From contig NC_071667.1 of assembly GCF_028554725.1 (NCBI RefSeq), positions 33,375,501 through 33,439,500 on the forward strand: 64,000 nt of DNA. The letters are read 5' to 3'. This stretch comes from Zeugodacus cucurbitae (lineage: Eukaryota; Arthropoda; Insecta; Diptera; Tephritidae). A program made the translations under genes and the position numbers. The notes beneath the pieces were generated by a model. The model was not told where the DNA came from, searched no databases, and saw nothing but the letters and a program-made list of their open reading frames with translations. This document shows positions 36,001-38,992 of the stretch, in pieces. The first letter of the stretch is position 1. Each line of letters opens with the position of its first letter.

Positions 36001-38992
36001 GCAATTGAAAAGTAAAGTCCTCTCTCGACGAACAAAAACCAAACTCTACAAGTCTCTCATCATTCCCGTCCTACTTTACGGTGCAGAAGCGTGGACGATG
36101 TCAACATCCGATGAGACGGTACTAGGAGTTTTCGAGAGAAAGGTTTTGCGTAAGATTTATGGTCCCTTAAGAATTGGCAACGGCGAACACTGCAGACGAT
36201 GGAACGATGAGCTGTATGTGTTATTCGACGACATAGACATAGTCCAGCGAATAAAAAAACAGCGGCTACGCTGGCTAGGTCATGTTGTTCGAATGGATGA
36301 AAGTGCTCCAGCTCTGAAAGTATTCGATGCAGTACCCGCTGGTGGAAGCCGAGGAAGAGGGAGACCTCCACTCCGATGGAAGGACCAGGTGGAGAGGGAC
36401 CTGGCTTCGCTAGGAATAACCAATTGGCGCCAAACTGCCAGAAGGAGGGATACGTGGCGCGCTGTTTTGGACTCGGCTATAACCGCGTAAGCGGTGTCTA
36501 CGCCAGTCAAGAAGAAGAATCATGATAGATAAACCGGGGAAAGACCTGACACAGCCGTCTTCATGCAGACCAATCAGTCTTCTACCCTGTCTTTCTAAAA
36601 TATTTGAAAAAGTGTTACTATTAAAGATGTCTCCTTTCCTTCATGAAAATAATGTAATACCAACGCACCAATTCGGTTTTCGTGCAAAACATGGCACTGT
36701 AGAGCAAGTAAATAGAATAACTAACGAAATTAGGAAGGCATTCGAACATAGAGAGTACTGTTTTGCTATATTTCTAGATGTGGCTCAGGCGTTCGATAAA
36801 GTGTGGCATGACGCGCTTTTATATAAGATTAAAAAGAGCTTACCACTCGAAATGCATAAAACCTTGGAGTCTTATTTCAAAATAGAAAGTTTACTGTCAA
36901 AGTAGGGGACTTCATATCTGAAAAACGACCAATAAGAGCTGGTTTACCGCAGTGCAGTGTTTTAGGGCCAACTCTATACATAATTTATACAGCTGACCTT
37001 CAAACAGCTAGTTATATTTTGACAACAACTTTTGCGGATGACACAGCTTTAGTGAACCGAAACAAATTATAGCATCAAGAGTATTAGAAGAGCATTTGAT
37101 TTATGTCGAAGAATGGCTACCCAACTGGCGTATAAATGTAAATGAACAAAAGTGCAAACATATTACATTTTCCCTAAGACCAAAAACGTGCCCGGCAGTT
37201 AAAATGAACAATATTTTAGTACCCCAAGCGACTGAAGTAACATATCTTGGTATTTACTTGGATAGAAGGCTCACGTGGAGAAAACACATATCGAGCAAAA
37301 TAACATGAATGAAGATAAGAGCTGCAAACTTAAATTGGCTTCTAAATAAAAATTCAAAACTTAGCCTAGACAACAAAGTTCTGTTATATAAAGCGGTCAT
37401 AAAGCCGATTTGGATGTACGGCATTAAACTGTGGGGTACGACCTGTGCTACTAATATCGATATAATTCAGAGATTCCAATCAAAAATGCTTAGAACAATC
37501 ACTTGCTCACCATGGGACATGCGTAATGAAAATATCCATAAAGATCTTGGTATTCTTATGGCTTATGGTAAAGAAAGAAGTAGAGAACAGCAGAAACAAA
37601 TATTTAACCAAACTCCGAGATCACCCATACCCATTGGCTAATGCTTTAGTACATTCTTGTAATCAATCACATCTAAAAAGAAAAGATATGCAAGCACACT
37701 GAAGAGCAACGTTTCACCAAAACAACTCAATCACTTGGTTGAGCTTGTCTAGTTTTAATTAGAATTAAGATTTTATAACTTATTGTTAGGCTTCAAAGAG
37801 CAGATTCAATAAATAAACAAATATTGAAAAAAAGAAATAAATGTGACTTTCATTCAAAAAGAAAAAAATATTAGATCGAAGTATTTGAGAAAAAGCTTGG
37901 TAAGAACCTCGAAGCACTTAAGCGGGATTCATTTAAGCGCCTTTCCCGCTTAAGGTTCTCAAGAGTCTTGCGTGCTAACAAGTGGCATTTAAGCGGGGAT
38001 TACTGTACATATGAACGCAAACACAAATTAAGCGTTTTCGATCGTGAAGTACTTAGAGTTACGGTTCATACTAGGATATGGGCCATAAGAATGAGTGATA
38101 GAGGCGTTGCATATGAATTCGTGTGAAACTCTTCTAAGTAGTTGCTGATGTTACAGTGTGAAAATCAATCGAATCAAAACTTGTTTTAGTTCCCACATAC
38201 CGAATTAAGGATTTTCAAACATCCGGTGGGCTGTATATTGCGTAATTTACAATTGATTAACAAAACGTAAGGCATGGACGCAGCTAGAAACAGTAATATA
38301 ATTTCCATTCGTTAATAATAGAATTTATTAATTTATTTTATTTTCACTACACTTACACACTTTGATAGGCATATTTTAATACCCGAAAATTATACTAAAT
38401 TATGTTTTTGTATATTAAAGGCATAGTTAGAGTTATATTTAAGTAAACAAAAGTACTATACTCAGCGAACAGAACTCGCTTTTTACTCACTGAATATCTC
38501 AAAATAATTGCTCCAATACTCAAAACAGATGCATCCTTCTTATAAGTAGATTTGTATATATTTCAAAAAACAGAAAAATAACTTTTTTACTCACTGAATC
38601 TCTTTGTTGTGTTGTAAATTATATTGTTGGATTATGGTCTCTTTGATAGTTCGCAAATGAAGTTTAAATTTAAGATTCACATAATGTAGAATGTCCTCAA
38701 TAACTTTCTGTCAGGTTATCCGTAAATTTTTGACAGAGATGTAAGAATACACATACAATGTACATACATACAGAATGTGAGACAACTAAATTCAGACGAG
38801 GCAACAAGTTTGGCGCTTGTTTCTTAAATCTAAAGTAATGGCACAAAACAAAACCTAATGTATAATATTACGAATGCAAACTGATATACACAAACACACG
38901 ATCAAATTCACTTACATCTGATCTTTTTTTACAGGCTTAACTTTTTCGGCATTACTCTTAATTTTGAGTTCACTTCCATCAGATGTTTTCAT
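2816..38992 (-). CDS. tw: twisted / protein O-mannosyltransferase 2, 11 coding exons, 3' end missing
   Basis: ER-resident polytopic enzyme which, together with POMT1, transfers mannose from dolichyl-phosphate mannose to Ser/Thr of proteins such as dystroglycan. The joined exons (38916-38992, 29693-29776, 29537-29621, 26619-26723, 26457-26565, 26123-26397, 25745-26044, 22199-22399, 21870-22110, 10343-10491, about 2816-3020) give about 610 codons. They encode a short basic N-tail, the WDETHFGKM catalytic DE loop, the QYILLDP membrane region, the GDGFYSSAF loop, three MIR motifs (exons 7-9), the TSKPWQWP segment and the YLLGNP membrane segment. Every junction has GT/AG and matching phase, and the order follows human POMT2 (about 750 aa). 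The last 120-130 residues must lie left of position 1. POMT2 is preferred over POMT1 because of the GARQQQ and KPWQWPVNY segments. The transposons sit only in introns, so the gene looks intact here. Confidence 0.93.
3021..3968. other. tw intron 10, left part; possible transposase relic
   Basis: Mostly AT-rich intron. Between about 3240 and 3620 the base composition is less AT-rich, and the minus strand reads as a decayed coding sequence with an IVTVDEKS-like motif that recalls Tc1/mariner catalytic segments, but stops and lack of context prevent assignment. Confidence 0.3.
3969..4932 (+). mobile_element. DNA transposon relic with Myb/SANT-like ORF (PIF/Harbinger-like)
   Basis: Bounded by inverted repeats: GCCCCTATTCCCGTTGTCGTT at 3970-3990 and its complement at 4911-4931. 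Further GTCGTT repeats follow inside both ends. The interior reads through a MADF/Myb-SANT-like start (see next entry) and then decays. Such a DNA-binding ORF is typical of PIF/Harbinger elements, but the transposase ORF is absent and I see no target duplication, so the superfamily is an inference. Confidence 0.6.
4162..4380 (+). pseudogene. Myb/SANT-like DNA-binding protein fragment
   Basis: A 72-codon frame reading NRKQFENLISEMEKYP then, later, SIPPPSRV. This is the usual N-terminal layout of the transposon-borne Myb/SANT-like proteins, in which 'EQFE.L...ME..P' leads to 'LGPP.R....W'. It is interrupted after about 70 residues by a stop at the expected tryptophan-rich helix, and weak coding similarity continues to about 4560 in other frames. 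The piece is non-functional. Confidence 0.55.
4933..5756. other. tw intron 10, degraded repeat and unassigned DNA
   Basis: Positions 4945-5000 resemble the 3' end of the mini-me repeat on the minus strand (the 'aacggttgtttgtaaca' block), so the DNA transposon may have landed in an old mini-me copy. The rest to 5735 is AT-rich with nothing recognisable. An AT/AC microsatellite at about 5735-5757 abuts the tail of RTE copy E. Confidence 0.45.
5757..6289 (-). mobile_element. RTE LINE copy E, 5'-truncated
   Basis: Minus-strand copy holding only the last ~530 bp of the RTE element: the thumb and C-terminal region of RT and the terminal hairpin at 5766-5790. Translation on the minus strand gives divergent versions of IQRRI..., LLYGAEAW and RLRWLGHV, with several frameshifts. 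The 3' tail is an AT-rich microsatellite, unlike the GAA tail of copies B and F. It lies head-to-head with copy B. Confidence 0.8.
6335..8655 (+). mobile_element. RTE LINE copy B, multiply deleted
   Basis: Plus-strand RTE with 5' UTR from about 6335 and a 3' end with a (GAA)4 tail at about 8641-8655. Four gaps relative to the complete copy F are clear: the central endonuclease (after RRRVL, resuming at ATWLSPD), the ~272-bp RT N-terminal gap shared with copy A, a small loss near 7920, and ~170 bp before IPVLLYGAEAWT. It keeps the undeleted 'atcgactcggacc' version of the EN-RT junction that copies A and F have lost. The polymerase motif YADD is still readable at about 7999. It lies in tw intron 10. 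Confidence 0.88.
7434..7916 (+). pseudogene. RTE copy B reverse transcriptase fragment
   Basis: 160 codons of RT fingers and palm: CPIHKKGDP, NYRGISL, FRPGKSTTDQ, and FVDFKADFDS, where the usual second Ala of 'FKAAFD' is replaced by Asp. The frame ends at a premature stop (7914). The YADD box follows about 80 nt downstream in another register. Enzymatically dead. Confidence 0.8.
8688..9952. mobile_element. mini-me-like repeat, foldback arrangement
   Basis: Starts with the family's left end (AAGTAAGG...TTCGGGTGTAACCGAA, hairpin) at 8690. A second start follows at 8829, then ~450 bp in plus orientation. From about 9270 the sequence continues as a different subfamily in minus orientation and ends with the same left-end sequence inverted (9895-9950). 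Both termini therefore carry the same ~50-bp motif facing outward. No coding capacity. Confidence 0.75.
9953..10342. other. tw intron 10, start of intron
   Basis: AT-rich intron sequence next to the exon 10 donor. No feature seen apart from the donor GTAAGA at 10342-10337 (minus strand). Confidence 0.6.
10343..10491 (-). CDS. tw: tw exon 10
   Basis: 149 bp. The acceptor TCTAG precedes TA, which completes the codon begun by the last T of exon 9 (TTA, Leu). It encodes PSVNLNMYAPNF, then ESHAVMFQGNAGLKPKEGEL and TSKPWQWPVNYR, a close match to human POMT2 between the MIR region and the C-terminal membrane helices. The donor is CGG|gtaaga, phase 0. It is isolated between an 11.4-kb and a 7.3-kb intron. 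Confidence 0.93.
10492..10869. other. tw intron 9, 3' end
   Basis: AT-rich intron upstream of exon 10. Nothing recognised. Confidence 0.5.
10870..11240 (-). pseudogene. Relic of an uncharacterised transposon protein, C-terminal part
   Basis: The minus strand reads, in one frame with two stops, VIQRNGYFGQLENLHIAML, then ARKIRTFKVPAFNF, ITEPSLTLN and CHTQAVERC. This series (NGYF.HPEN, RTFKVP..NF, the TEPPLT type, FPCHTQAVER) is a recurrent layout of uncharacterised transposon-like proteins in insects and other invertebrates, quoted from memory. It abuts the gypsy pol fragment directly. No function is known to me. Confidence 0.5.
11241..12160 (-). mobile_element. Ty3/gypsy retrotransposon, RT/RNase H fragment
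   Basis: Minus-strand pol fragment. The best open part (11719-12078) has YSTIFDKDESKLGRT, a PIRQPPRSVP block and SSPWSSPVV, typical of the gypsy RT N-terminus. Downstream, in shifted frames, come FCVDYRKLN, STLDLKSCYWQVEV and, after a deletion of the catalytic palm, the HKVTTEDICA-like and NFAIVASSLHELTKK segments that lead into RNase H. It is inferred to be the distal part of the element whose gag-protease part lies at 16372-18375, with 4.2 kb of later insertions between. Confidence 0.75.
12161..12605. other. tw intron 9, unassigned
   Basis: AT-rich, with an odd run of GGAAC/AAGG motifs at 12215-12330. An imperfectly inverted counterpart can be seen at about 16260-16350, so these may be the ends of one old inserted element. 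I cannot show this. Confidence 0.3.
12614..14016 (+). mobile_element. Non-autonomous hobo-like hAT element (1403 bp)
   Basis: Begins CAGAGAACTGCA and ends TGCAGGTCTCTG, one mismatch from a perfect 12-bp inverted repeat. CAGAGAACTGCA is the terminal repeat known for hobo. It is flanked by 8-bp near-duplicates CTGCACAC (12606-12613) and CTCCACAC (14017-14024). No transposase is present. It is a longer relative of the 798-bp copy at 31628-32425, from which it differs by a nested hAT MITE (12784-13176) and ~200 bp at about 13233-13440. Confidence 0.85.
12784..13176 (-). mobile_element. hAT MITE nested in the hobo-like element
   Basis: 393 bp with CAGTGGTCGGCAC ends and a perfect 8-bp target duplication TATTGCAT (12776-12783 and 13177-13184). 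Its first ~100 bp and last ~35 bp match the two ends of the 4.3-kb hAT at 52102-56427, so it is an internally deleted derivative of that family. The 798-bp sister element at 31628 has the uninterrupted site. Confidence 0.92.
14025..15009. other. tw intron 9, unassigned
   Basis: No gene or recognised repeat. Positions 14260-14660 have fewer A/T and hold a 95-codon frame with no known motif. It may be a decayed transposon, but nothing identifies it. Confidence 0.35.
15010..16128 (+). mobile_element. mini-me-like repeat, nearly full length
   Basis: Plus-strand copy from 'acattttatactctcgc' to 'gttgcgagagtataaaa'. It carries the family hallmark (GTCY)n microsatellite, here ACGGACGGACGG..., at 15957-15985, then CTGATCACTTTGGTATATATAAC. 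No ORF. The left end lacks the first ~35 bp of the canonical terminus. Confidence 0.85.
16129..16371. other. tw intron 9, unassigned
   Basis: Short stretch between the mini-me copy and the gypsy fragment. See 12161-12605 for a possible inverted partner. Confidence 0.3.
16372..16692 (-). pseudogene. gypsy pol segment between protease and RT
   Basis: 106 codons, with AVVWAGVNGD, PNLLIGKTLA and VLNECKSPITVPKGAIV. This matches the spacer region between protease and RT in many insect gypsy elements (the 'V.VRVLN....V.L..GT.IA' pattern). It continues the protease frame after a stop at about 16700. Confidence 0.65.
16725..16949 (-). pseudogene. gypsy retropepsin-like protease, catalytic Asp lost
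   Basis: 74 codons. YTGATHSIIRSDLV occupies the place of the aspartic protease signature D-T/S-G-A; here the catalytic aspartate is tyrosine. IIGVDFL near the end is the conserved (I/L)(I/L)G strand. This substitution alone would abolish cleavage of the polyprotein. Confidence 0.75.
17274..17977 (-). pseudogene. gypsy gag, frameshifted
   Basis: Two overlapping frames. The upstream one (17567-17977) is rich in Lys/Glu and ends in a VRTPSFDGTTPF motif, the usual start of the insect gypsy capsid-like region. The downstream one (17274-17576) has the capsid helices, with ALKGATAEILQTIP and YEALMGAVERRYG. Another frame upstream reads as a coiled coil, so at least two frameshifts are present. Gag would package the element RNA. 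This copy cannot. Confidence 0.7.
18106..18375 (-). repeat. Probable gypsy 5' LTR
   Basis: Lies immediately upstream of gag on the minus strand, bounded by TGTAAAAGG at about 18375 and ...TATATACA at about 18106. It contains ATCGATA repeats and an AATAAAG signal. No second LTR was found to confirm the ends. Confidence 0.5.
18376..18849. other. tw intron 9, unassigned
   Basis: AT-rich with ATACAT microsatellite-like runs. No feature. Confidence 0.5.
18850..20058 (-). mobile_element. mini-me-like repeat, full length
   Basis: The best complete copy (about 1.2 kb, minus strand). From its own left end (20058 downward): AAGTAAGG, the TTCGGGTGTAACCGAA hairpin, TATACTCTCGCAA, a long conserved body with GGGCGTGG boxes, the (GTCY)n microsatellite at 19003-19022, GATCACTTTGGTATATATA, and the right end GTTGCGAGAGCATAAAA. 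The ends carry complementary CTCTCGCAA and TTGCGAGAG. No ORF. Confidence 0.88.
20290..20828 (+). mobile_element. mini-me repeat, second subfamily
   Basis: Begins with a CTTCGG-CTGTA-CCGAAG hairpin and 'taatataccc', carries ACAGACAGACAGACGGAC (GTCY complement) at 20720-20740, followed by CTGATCATTTATATATAC, and ends 'ataccctgttcagggta'. Same architecture as the other mini-me copies but with different sequence. It abuts the next element with no spacer. Confidence 0.8.
20829..21450. mobile_element. mini-me-like repeat, rearranged
   Basis: Has the canonical left end (20827-20880) and about 400 bp of the subfamily seen at 9270-9900. At about 21260 it switches to the standard body, with a large internal gap at about 21320 (GACGCCACG joins directly to the 3' region). 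Confidence 0.7.
21451..21869. other. tw intron 9, 5' end
   Basis: AT-rich. 'ctaatcggctataaccggctaaacggtttcaacgcc' at 21813-21846 resembles an isolated RTE 3' terminal hairpin (SA-I-TA-stop region), i.e. a severely 5'-truncated RTE insertion of about 35 bp. Confidence 0.5.
21870..22110 (-). CDS. tw: tw exon 9 (MIR region)
   Basis: 241 bp. The acceptor TTCAG precedes GATGGCCAG in phase 0, and the donor T|gtaagt is in phase 1. It encodes DGQGDANDIWQVILVDG, a MIR repeat with LLHYLQNCALTTSGKQLPKW and the FWNVEDNRNEK end. The exon 9-10 junction gives NEK-L-PSVNLN, as in human PKLPNISL. MIR repeats are beta-trefoil modules on the luminal side of the ER that bind substrate. Confidence 0.94.
22199..22399 (-). 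CDS. tw: tw exon 8 (MIR region)
   Basis: 201 bp, phases 0/0. It encodes VTTYTHKDDNNKWLIKPY, SHGDLIRLEHVATRRNLHSH and ITGYGE, a MIR motif with the typical R(L)H..T..NLHSH signature. It is separated from exon 9 by an 88-bp intron and from exon 7 by 3.3 kb that contain RTE copy C. Confidence 0.95.
22937..23712 (+). pseudogene. RTE copy C endonuclease, frameshifted
   Basis: Two overlapping frames (22937-23428 and 23392-23712) cover the endonuclease. TWNVRTLNWEG, IQEVRWTGQGRKK and SLICAHA are in the first; LADFNARVGKEG (GDFN changed to ADFN) and STRFQHKKIHQ are in the second. A single-base frameshift falls after CAHA. The NQIDHVV and SDH motifs are deleted. Confidence 0.8.
23912..24658 (+). pseudogene. 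RTE copy C, RT thumb and C-terminal region
   Basis: 248 codons, intact in frame, starting just before the YADA box. It includes VVNEDKTKYLLSSNKQS, FVYLGTSINN, ITLANKCYFGLSRQLKSK, LMYGAEAWTM and RLRWLGHVVRM, then the basic C-terminus and the terminal hairpin. Without the palm it cannot polymerise. Confidence 0.85.
24706..25744. other. tw intron 7, degraded repeats
   Basis: Positions 25075-25270 are a decayed mini-me body on the minus strand ('ttcactttacaatatata', 'gaagatatcgg'). At 25300-25380 'cagtggaacttctctaactcg' and an inverted partner 'cttcgagttatagaa' look like the close-packed ends of a small pogo/Tigger-type MITE. The rest is AT-rich. Confidence 0.5.
25745..26044 (-). CDS. tw: tw exon 7
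   Basis: 300 bp, phases 0/0. It encodes a transmembrane helix (TITLILWPIILYMCFFYVHL), then the luminal loop SGNGDGFYSSAFQSRLIGN, GAVVTIKNHKTGGGYLHSH and LYPKGAGARQQQ, the beginning of the MIR domain. The acceptor (ATAAAG|ATG) has a poor pyrimidine tract, but phase and alignment to human POMT2 support it. Its first codon is an ATG, which should not be mistaken for a gene start. Confidence 0.92.
26123..26397 (-). CDS. tw: tw exon 6
   Basis: 275 bp, starting in phase 1 (G|AT, Asp) and ending in phase 0. It encodes VGLLTLNQYILLDPILLFF, a strongly conserved PMT segment, then two further membrane helices (SWWVWLSFTGTMLACAT; FVGLFVVMLVGLHTIHQLW) and IFGDMEKPI. It is separated from exons 5 and 7 by 59- and 78-bp introns. 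Confidence 0.95.
26457..26565 (-). CDS. tw: tw exon 5
   Basis: 109 bp, phase 0 start, ending with one base. It encodes FCTTLGALIMPMAFDTVYDM and SWEAAVISSLYLIF, corresponding to human [20 protein letters not shown]. The intron after it is 59 bp and the one before it 53 bp. Confidence 0.92.
26619..26723 (-). CDS. tw: tw exon 4
   Basis: 105 bp, phases 0/0. It encodes MLIGLSGYLTGYNGTYPFEK, then PGDKY and HYEGMRY, matching human KMLIGLAGYLSGYDG... and MGMR. The acceptor is TTGAAG|ATG, which joins GK of exon 3 to MLIG. The first codon is again an internal ATG. Confidence 0.9.
26724..27275. other. tw intron 3, right-hand part
   Basis: AT-rich. Positions 26970-27080 faintly resemble the mini-me subfamily at 9770-9890. 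Nothing else seen. Confidence 0.4.
27276..28712 (-). mobile_element. DNA transposon of unassigned family with 8-bp target duplication
   Basis: 1437-bp element with TAGGGGTA...TACCCCTA ends and a perfect target duplication ATGAGCAC (27268-27275 and 28713-28720). Inside both ends lies a ~100-bp inverted repeat, nearly identical over 'cataacacgatgaggaatag' to 'cttcacgcagaattt'. The 8-bp duplication and TAGGG start suit the hAT superfamily, but the encoded protein gives no hAT motif. It carries one ORF (27522-28238) and lies within tw intron 3. Confidence 0.88.
27522..28238 (-). CDS. Unrecognised 238-residue protein of the 27276-28712 element
   Basis: An uninterrupted ORF filling most of the space between the inverted repeats, hence probably the element's own protein or a part of it. 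The start is basic and rich in Lys/Asn. The middle has IIGRYNELAKTEKLKKKRC, TRIAAQRKITKVL and KLCDITDLKGVRLRTEDKKL. The region from about residue 130 holds small polar residues and paired Cys (SNICAERA, YPFCKSE). I see no DDE transposase, zinc-finger or membrane signature. It could be an accessory DNA-binding protein, or the remnant of a longer transposase. The ORF is intact, which suggests a fairly young copy. Confidence 0.6.
   Translation of the reverse strand: MKNLRIREEKSINNIENPFSELCKIPKQTVIIGRYNELAKTEKLKKKRCQIISNEMIALWSKLNFPSITRIAAQRKITKVLNDYSTFLKFPDGRNVTMAFNKLCDITDLKGVRLRTEDKKLYELQTTTNGEVGYTTAKAVCVHPSKAALLRKNVQSTSCLNKVALNTSTSSAESVEQFETVHKCFLKHWVKEDSAILNLRRSNICAERAIKVIQEIYPFCKSEYSLNLKFISNNIKMN
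28792..29195. repeat. Foldback repeat
   Basis: A ~95-bp inverted repeat ('tttgaatttatcaactgatt' at 28800 and its complement ending at 29185) with, in addition, a direct duplication of the first arm (28803-28945 and 28981-29106). The middle holds 'tatagcttttttataccctc' twice. No ORF. It lies in tw intron 3. Confidence 0.75.
29196..29536. other. tw intron 3, 5' end
   Basis: AT-rich intron between the foldback repeat and the exon 3 donor. Nothing recognised. Confidence 0.5.
29537..29621 (-). CDS. tw: tw exon 3 (catalytic DE motif)
   Basis: 85 bp. Its first base completes the Cys codon begun in exon 2. It encodes WDETHFGKMGSWYINRTFFF then DVHPPLGK, the first luminal loop of PMT enzymes with the invariant Asp-Glu pair needed for catalysis. 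The donor is AAG|gtaatc. Confidence 0.95.
29693..29776 (-). CDS. tw: tw exon 2 (first membrane helix)
   Basis: 84 bp, phase 2 to phase 2. The acceptor TTTTTTAG precedes AAATAAATGG. It encodes NKWMTFGAIIILTICTRYYK and VTEPEHV(C): the first transmembrane helix and the start of the luminal loop. A 71-bp intron separates it from exon 3, and 9.1 kb separate it from exon 1. Confidence 0.92.
30209..30900 (+). mobile_element. mariner element, internally deleted
   Basis: 692 bp between TA duplications (30207-30208 and 30901-30902), with ends CGAGGGCTGCTATATATATT and CGTGGGCTGC... inverted. It retains the transposase N-terminus (30378-30695) and the C-terminal 'CFENWFERMQKC' and 'LDGEYFEK' codons at about 30766-30835. 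About 700 bp in between, including the DD(34)D core, are missing. Inserted inside MITE family Z. Confidence 0.93.
30378..30695 (+). pseudogene. mariner transposase N-terminal domain
   Basis: 105 codons starting ELTREHFRAIIFHNFRRGLS, the first helix-turn-helix, then SYSTVKNWYNEFN and SLKDEFREGRPKTAV, the second DNA-binding segment, and IDDVRELIMQDRHVTY. After about 90 residues a ~25-nt loss shifts the frame. The catalytic domain is deleted. It might still bind mariner ends, but no evidence exists. Confidence 0.92.
31628..32425 (+). mobile_element. Non-autonomous hobo-like hAT element (798 bp)
   Basis: Ends CAGAGAACTGCA and (inverted) CAGAGACCTGCA, with a perfect 8-bp target duplication ACCTGTAC (31620-31627 and 32426-32433). 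It lies inside the Jockey endonuclease; one copy of the duplication in place of the insert gives an unbroken SDHSPV-LIKL reading. Sister of 12614-14016. Confidence 0.95.
32442..33069 (+). pseudogene. Jockey ORF2, region between endonuclease and RT
   Basis: Two overlapping frames (32442-32939 and 32800-33069). They encode VGLTSHKTNWLKYKKYVSSH, a basic helix-rich linker (KLVNEKRRARREWQ), and NCFANHLEKVFQPN, which is typical of Jockey elements just before the RT fingers. A frameshift lies near 32900. RT then continues from 33070 (after a stop) to the RTE insertion at 33259. Confidence 0.75.
33505..34305 (+). CDS. RTE copy F endonuclease ORF
   Basis: 266 codons. APE-type endonuclease motifs in order: ACTWNVRTLNWEG, ITAIQEMRWTGQG, ISLICAHAPT, VLGDFNARVGKEG, WLSPDRITRNQIDHVV. 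The ORF ends 20 residues after HVV in GPLSCSS, because five bases present in copies B and D are absent at about 34276. The last catalytic motif (SDH) is therefore missing from this protein and appears in the overlapping RT frame. The intact elements presumably encode a single EN-RT polyprotein. Whether a ribosomal frameshift could rescue it is unknown. Confidence 0.9.
   Translation: MKRTKQPRMRDHNFDDDHCKRLKDYEIRACTWNVRTLNWEGAPAQLVDVLVRVKADITAIQEMRWTGQGRKKVGPCDIYYSGHIKERKFGVGFVVGKRLRRRVLAFTPVDERLATIRIKARLFNISLICAHAPTEEKDEVIKDTFYERLERIYERCHRHDVKIVLGDFNARVGKEGVFGTTVGKFSLHDETSPNGLRLIDFAGARNMVVCSTRFQHKKIHQATWLSPDRITRNQIDHVVIDGRHVSSVFDVRTLRGPNIGPLSCSS
34226..36490 (+). CDS. RTE copy F reverse transcriptase ORF
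   Basis: 754 codons, uninterrupted. It starts within the endonuclease ORF (80-nt overlap), carries TSDHYLVAAKIR (endonuclease end), a basic linker (REARRICRQKKKEAEMREYE), then RT: NNKAAGADGLPAELFK, PIHKKGDPTICANYRGISL, FRPGKSTTDQIF, VDFKAAFDSTKRSC, GFRQGDLRSCDFFN, LLAYADDIDIIG (catalytic YADD), KTKYLLSS and a C-terminal RLRWLGHVVRMDE region. All polymerase motifs are present. The ATG at 34226 is only the first in frame and may not be the true start, since the ancestral protein would enter from the endonuclease frame. Confidence 0.93.
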   Translation: MDDMSPVFLMCVRFVVPTSDHYLVAAKIRTSLCVEKRTRQQTQGRFDIEKLQSQPTAERFSTRLALLLSESTHQHLDIRELWDGISNSLRTAATDTIGFRKSQKNSWYDEDCRLTVERKQTAYLAMLRSTATRAGWERYRELKREARRICRQKKKEAEMREYEELDKLADRGNARKFYEKIRRLTEGFKTGAHSCRTPRGDLVIDDQSILSLWREHFSSLLNGSESTTPGDGEPDSPIDDDGADVPSPDREEILIAITRLKNNKAAGADGLPAELFKYGGEELIRCLHQLLCRIWSEESMPDDWNLSVLCPIHKKGDPTICANYRGISLLNIAYKVLSSVLCERLKPTVNKLIGPYQCGFRPGKSTTDQIFTMPQILEKTRENRIDTHHLFVDFKAAFDSTKRSCLYAAMSEFGIPAKLIRLCKLTLSNTKSSVRIEKDLSEPFDTRRGFRQGDLRSCDFFNLMLEKIIRAARLNREGTIFYKSVQLLAYADDIDIIGNNTRAVSSAFSRLDKEAKRMGLVVNENKTKYLLSSNKQSAHSRLGSHVTVDSHNFEVVDNFVYLGTTINTDNNVSLQIQRRITLANKCYYGLSRQLKSKVLSRRTKTKLYKSLIIPVLLYGAEAWTMSTSDETVLGVFERKVLRKIYGPLRIGNGEHCRRWNDELYVLFDDIDIVQRIKKQRLRWLGHVVRMDESAPALKVFDAVPAGGSRGRGRPPLRWKDQVERDLASLGITNWRQTARRRDTWRAVLDSAITA
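36522..37641 (+). pseudogene. Jockey ORF2, RT palm to C-terminus
   Basis: Continues directly from the left side of the RTE insertion (IMI-DKPGKDL). Open pieces: 36522-36905 with ISLLPCLSKIFEKVL, HQFGFRAKHGTVEQV and FLDVAQAFDKVWHD; a frameshifted stretch with TTFADDTALV at about 37021; 37096-37308 with LPNWRINVNEQKCKH and YLGIYLDRRLTW; 37309-37641 with VIKPIWMYGIKLWGT. Three or more breaks. The FADD box replaces YADD, as is usual in the Jockey clade. Confidence 0.85.
37839..38915. other. tw intron 1, 5' part
   Basis: At 37900-37990 there are TTAAGCG repeats ending in 'ggggattactg'+TA, resembling one end of a pogo/Tigger-type MITE (inverted CAGTAATCCCC). Positions 38180-38240 resemble the mini-me subfamily of 9620-9690. 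The remainder is AT-rich. Confidence 0.4.
38916..38992 (-). CDS. tw: tw exon 1 (start codon)
   Basis: 77 bp from ATG at 38992-38990 to the donor AT|gtaagt. It encodes MKTSDGSELKIKSN and AEKVKPVKKDQ, a short charged cytosolic tail. The split codon AT+A (Ile) joins NKW of exon 2 in the correct phase, which is the main support because this tail is poorly conserved. No clear TATA box or initiator was identified upstream. Confidence 0.82.

Larger units (their letters stand above)
33260..36517 (+). mobile_element. RTE LINE copy F, complete (3258 bp)
   Basis: The only full-length RTE here, inserted in the Jockey RT with an 11-bp target duplication AATCATGATAG (33249-33259 and 36518-36528). It has a 245-bp 5' UTR, an endonuclease ORF (33505-34305), an RT ORF (34226-36490) and a 27-nt 3' UTR ending in GAA repeats. 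The stop codon lies in the loop of a terminal hairpin (ACCGC-GTAA-GCGGT). RT is uninterrupted, so this may be a recent insertion, but a 5-bp deletion has separated endonuclease and RT. Confidence 0.95.
31194..37838 (+). mobile_element. Jockey-clade LINE, 5'-truncated, with two nested insertions
   Basis: Plus-strand LINE in tw intron 1. It begins within the endonuclease (about 31210, NNFKIPGF..., TNHPDGKAHGGTAVLVRN) and ends in an A-rich tail at about 37810-37838. ORF2 is split by a hobo-like element (31628-32425) after SSDHSPV and by a complete RTE (33260-36517) after SQIIMI; joining across either insertion restores the frame. RT motifs: SAGHDKITP, FLDVAQAFDKVWHD, TTFADDTALV. Several frameshifts and stops exist apart from the insertions, so it is dead. 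Confidence 0.9.
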
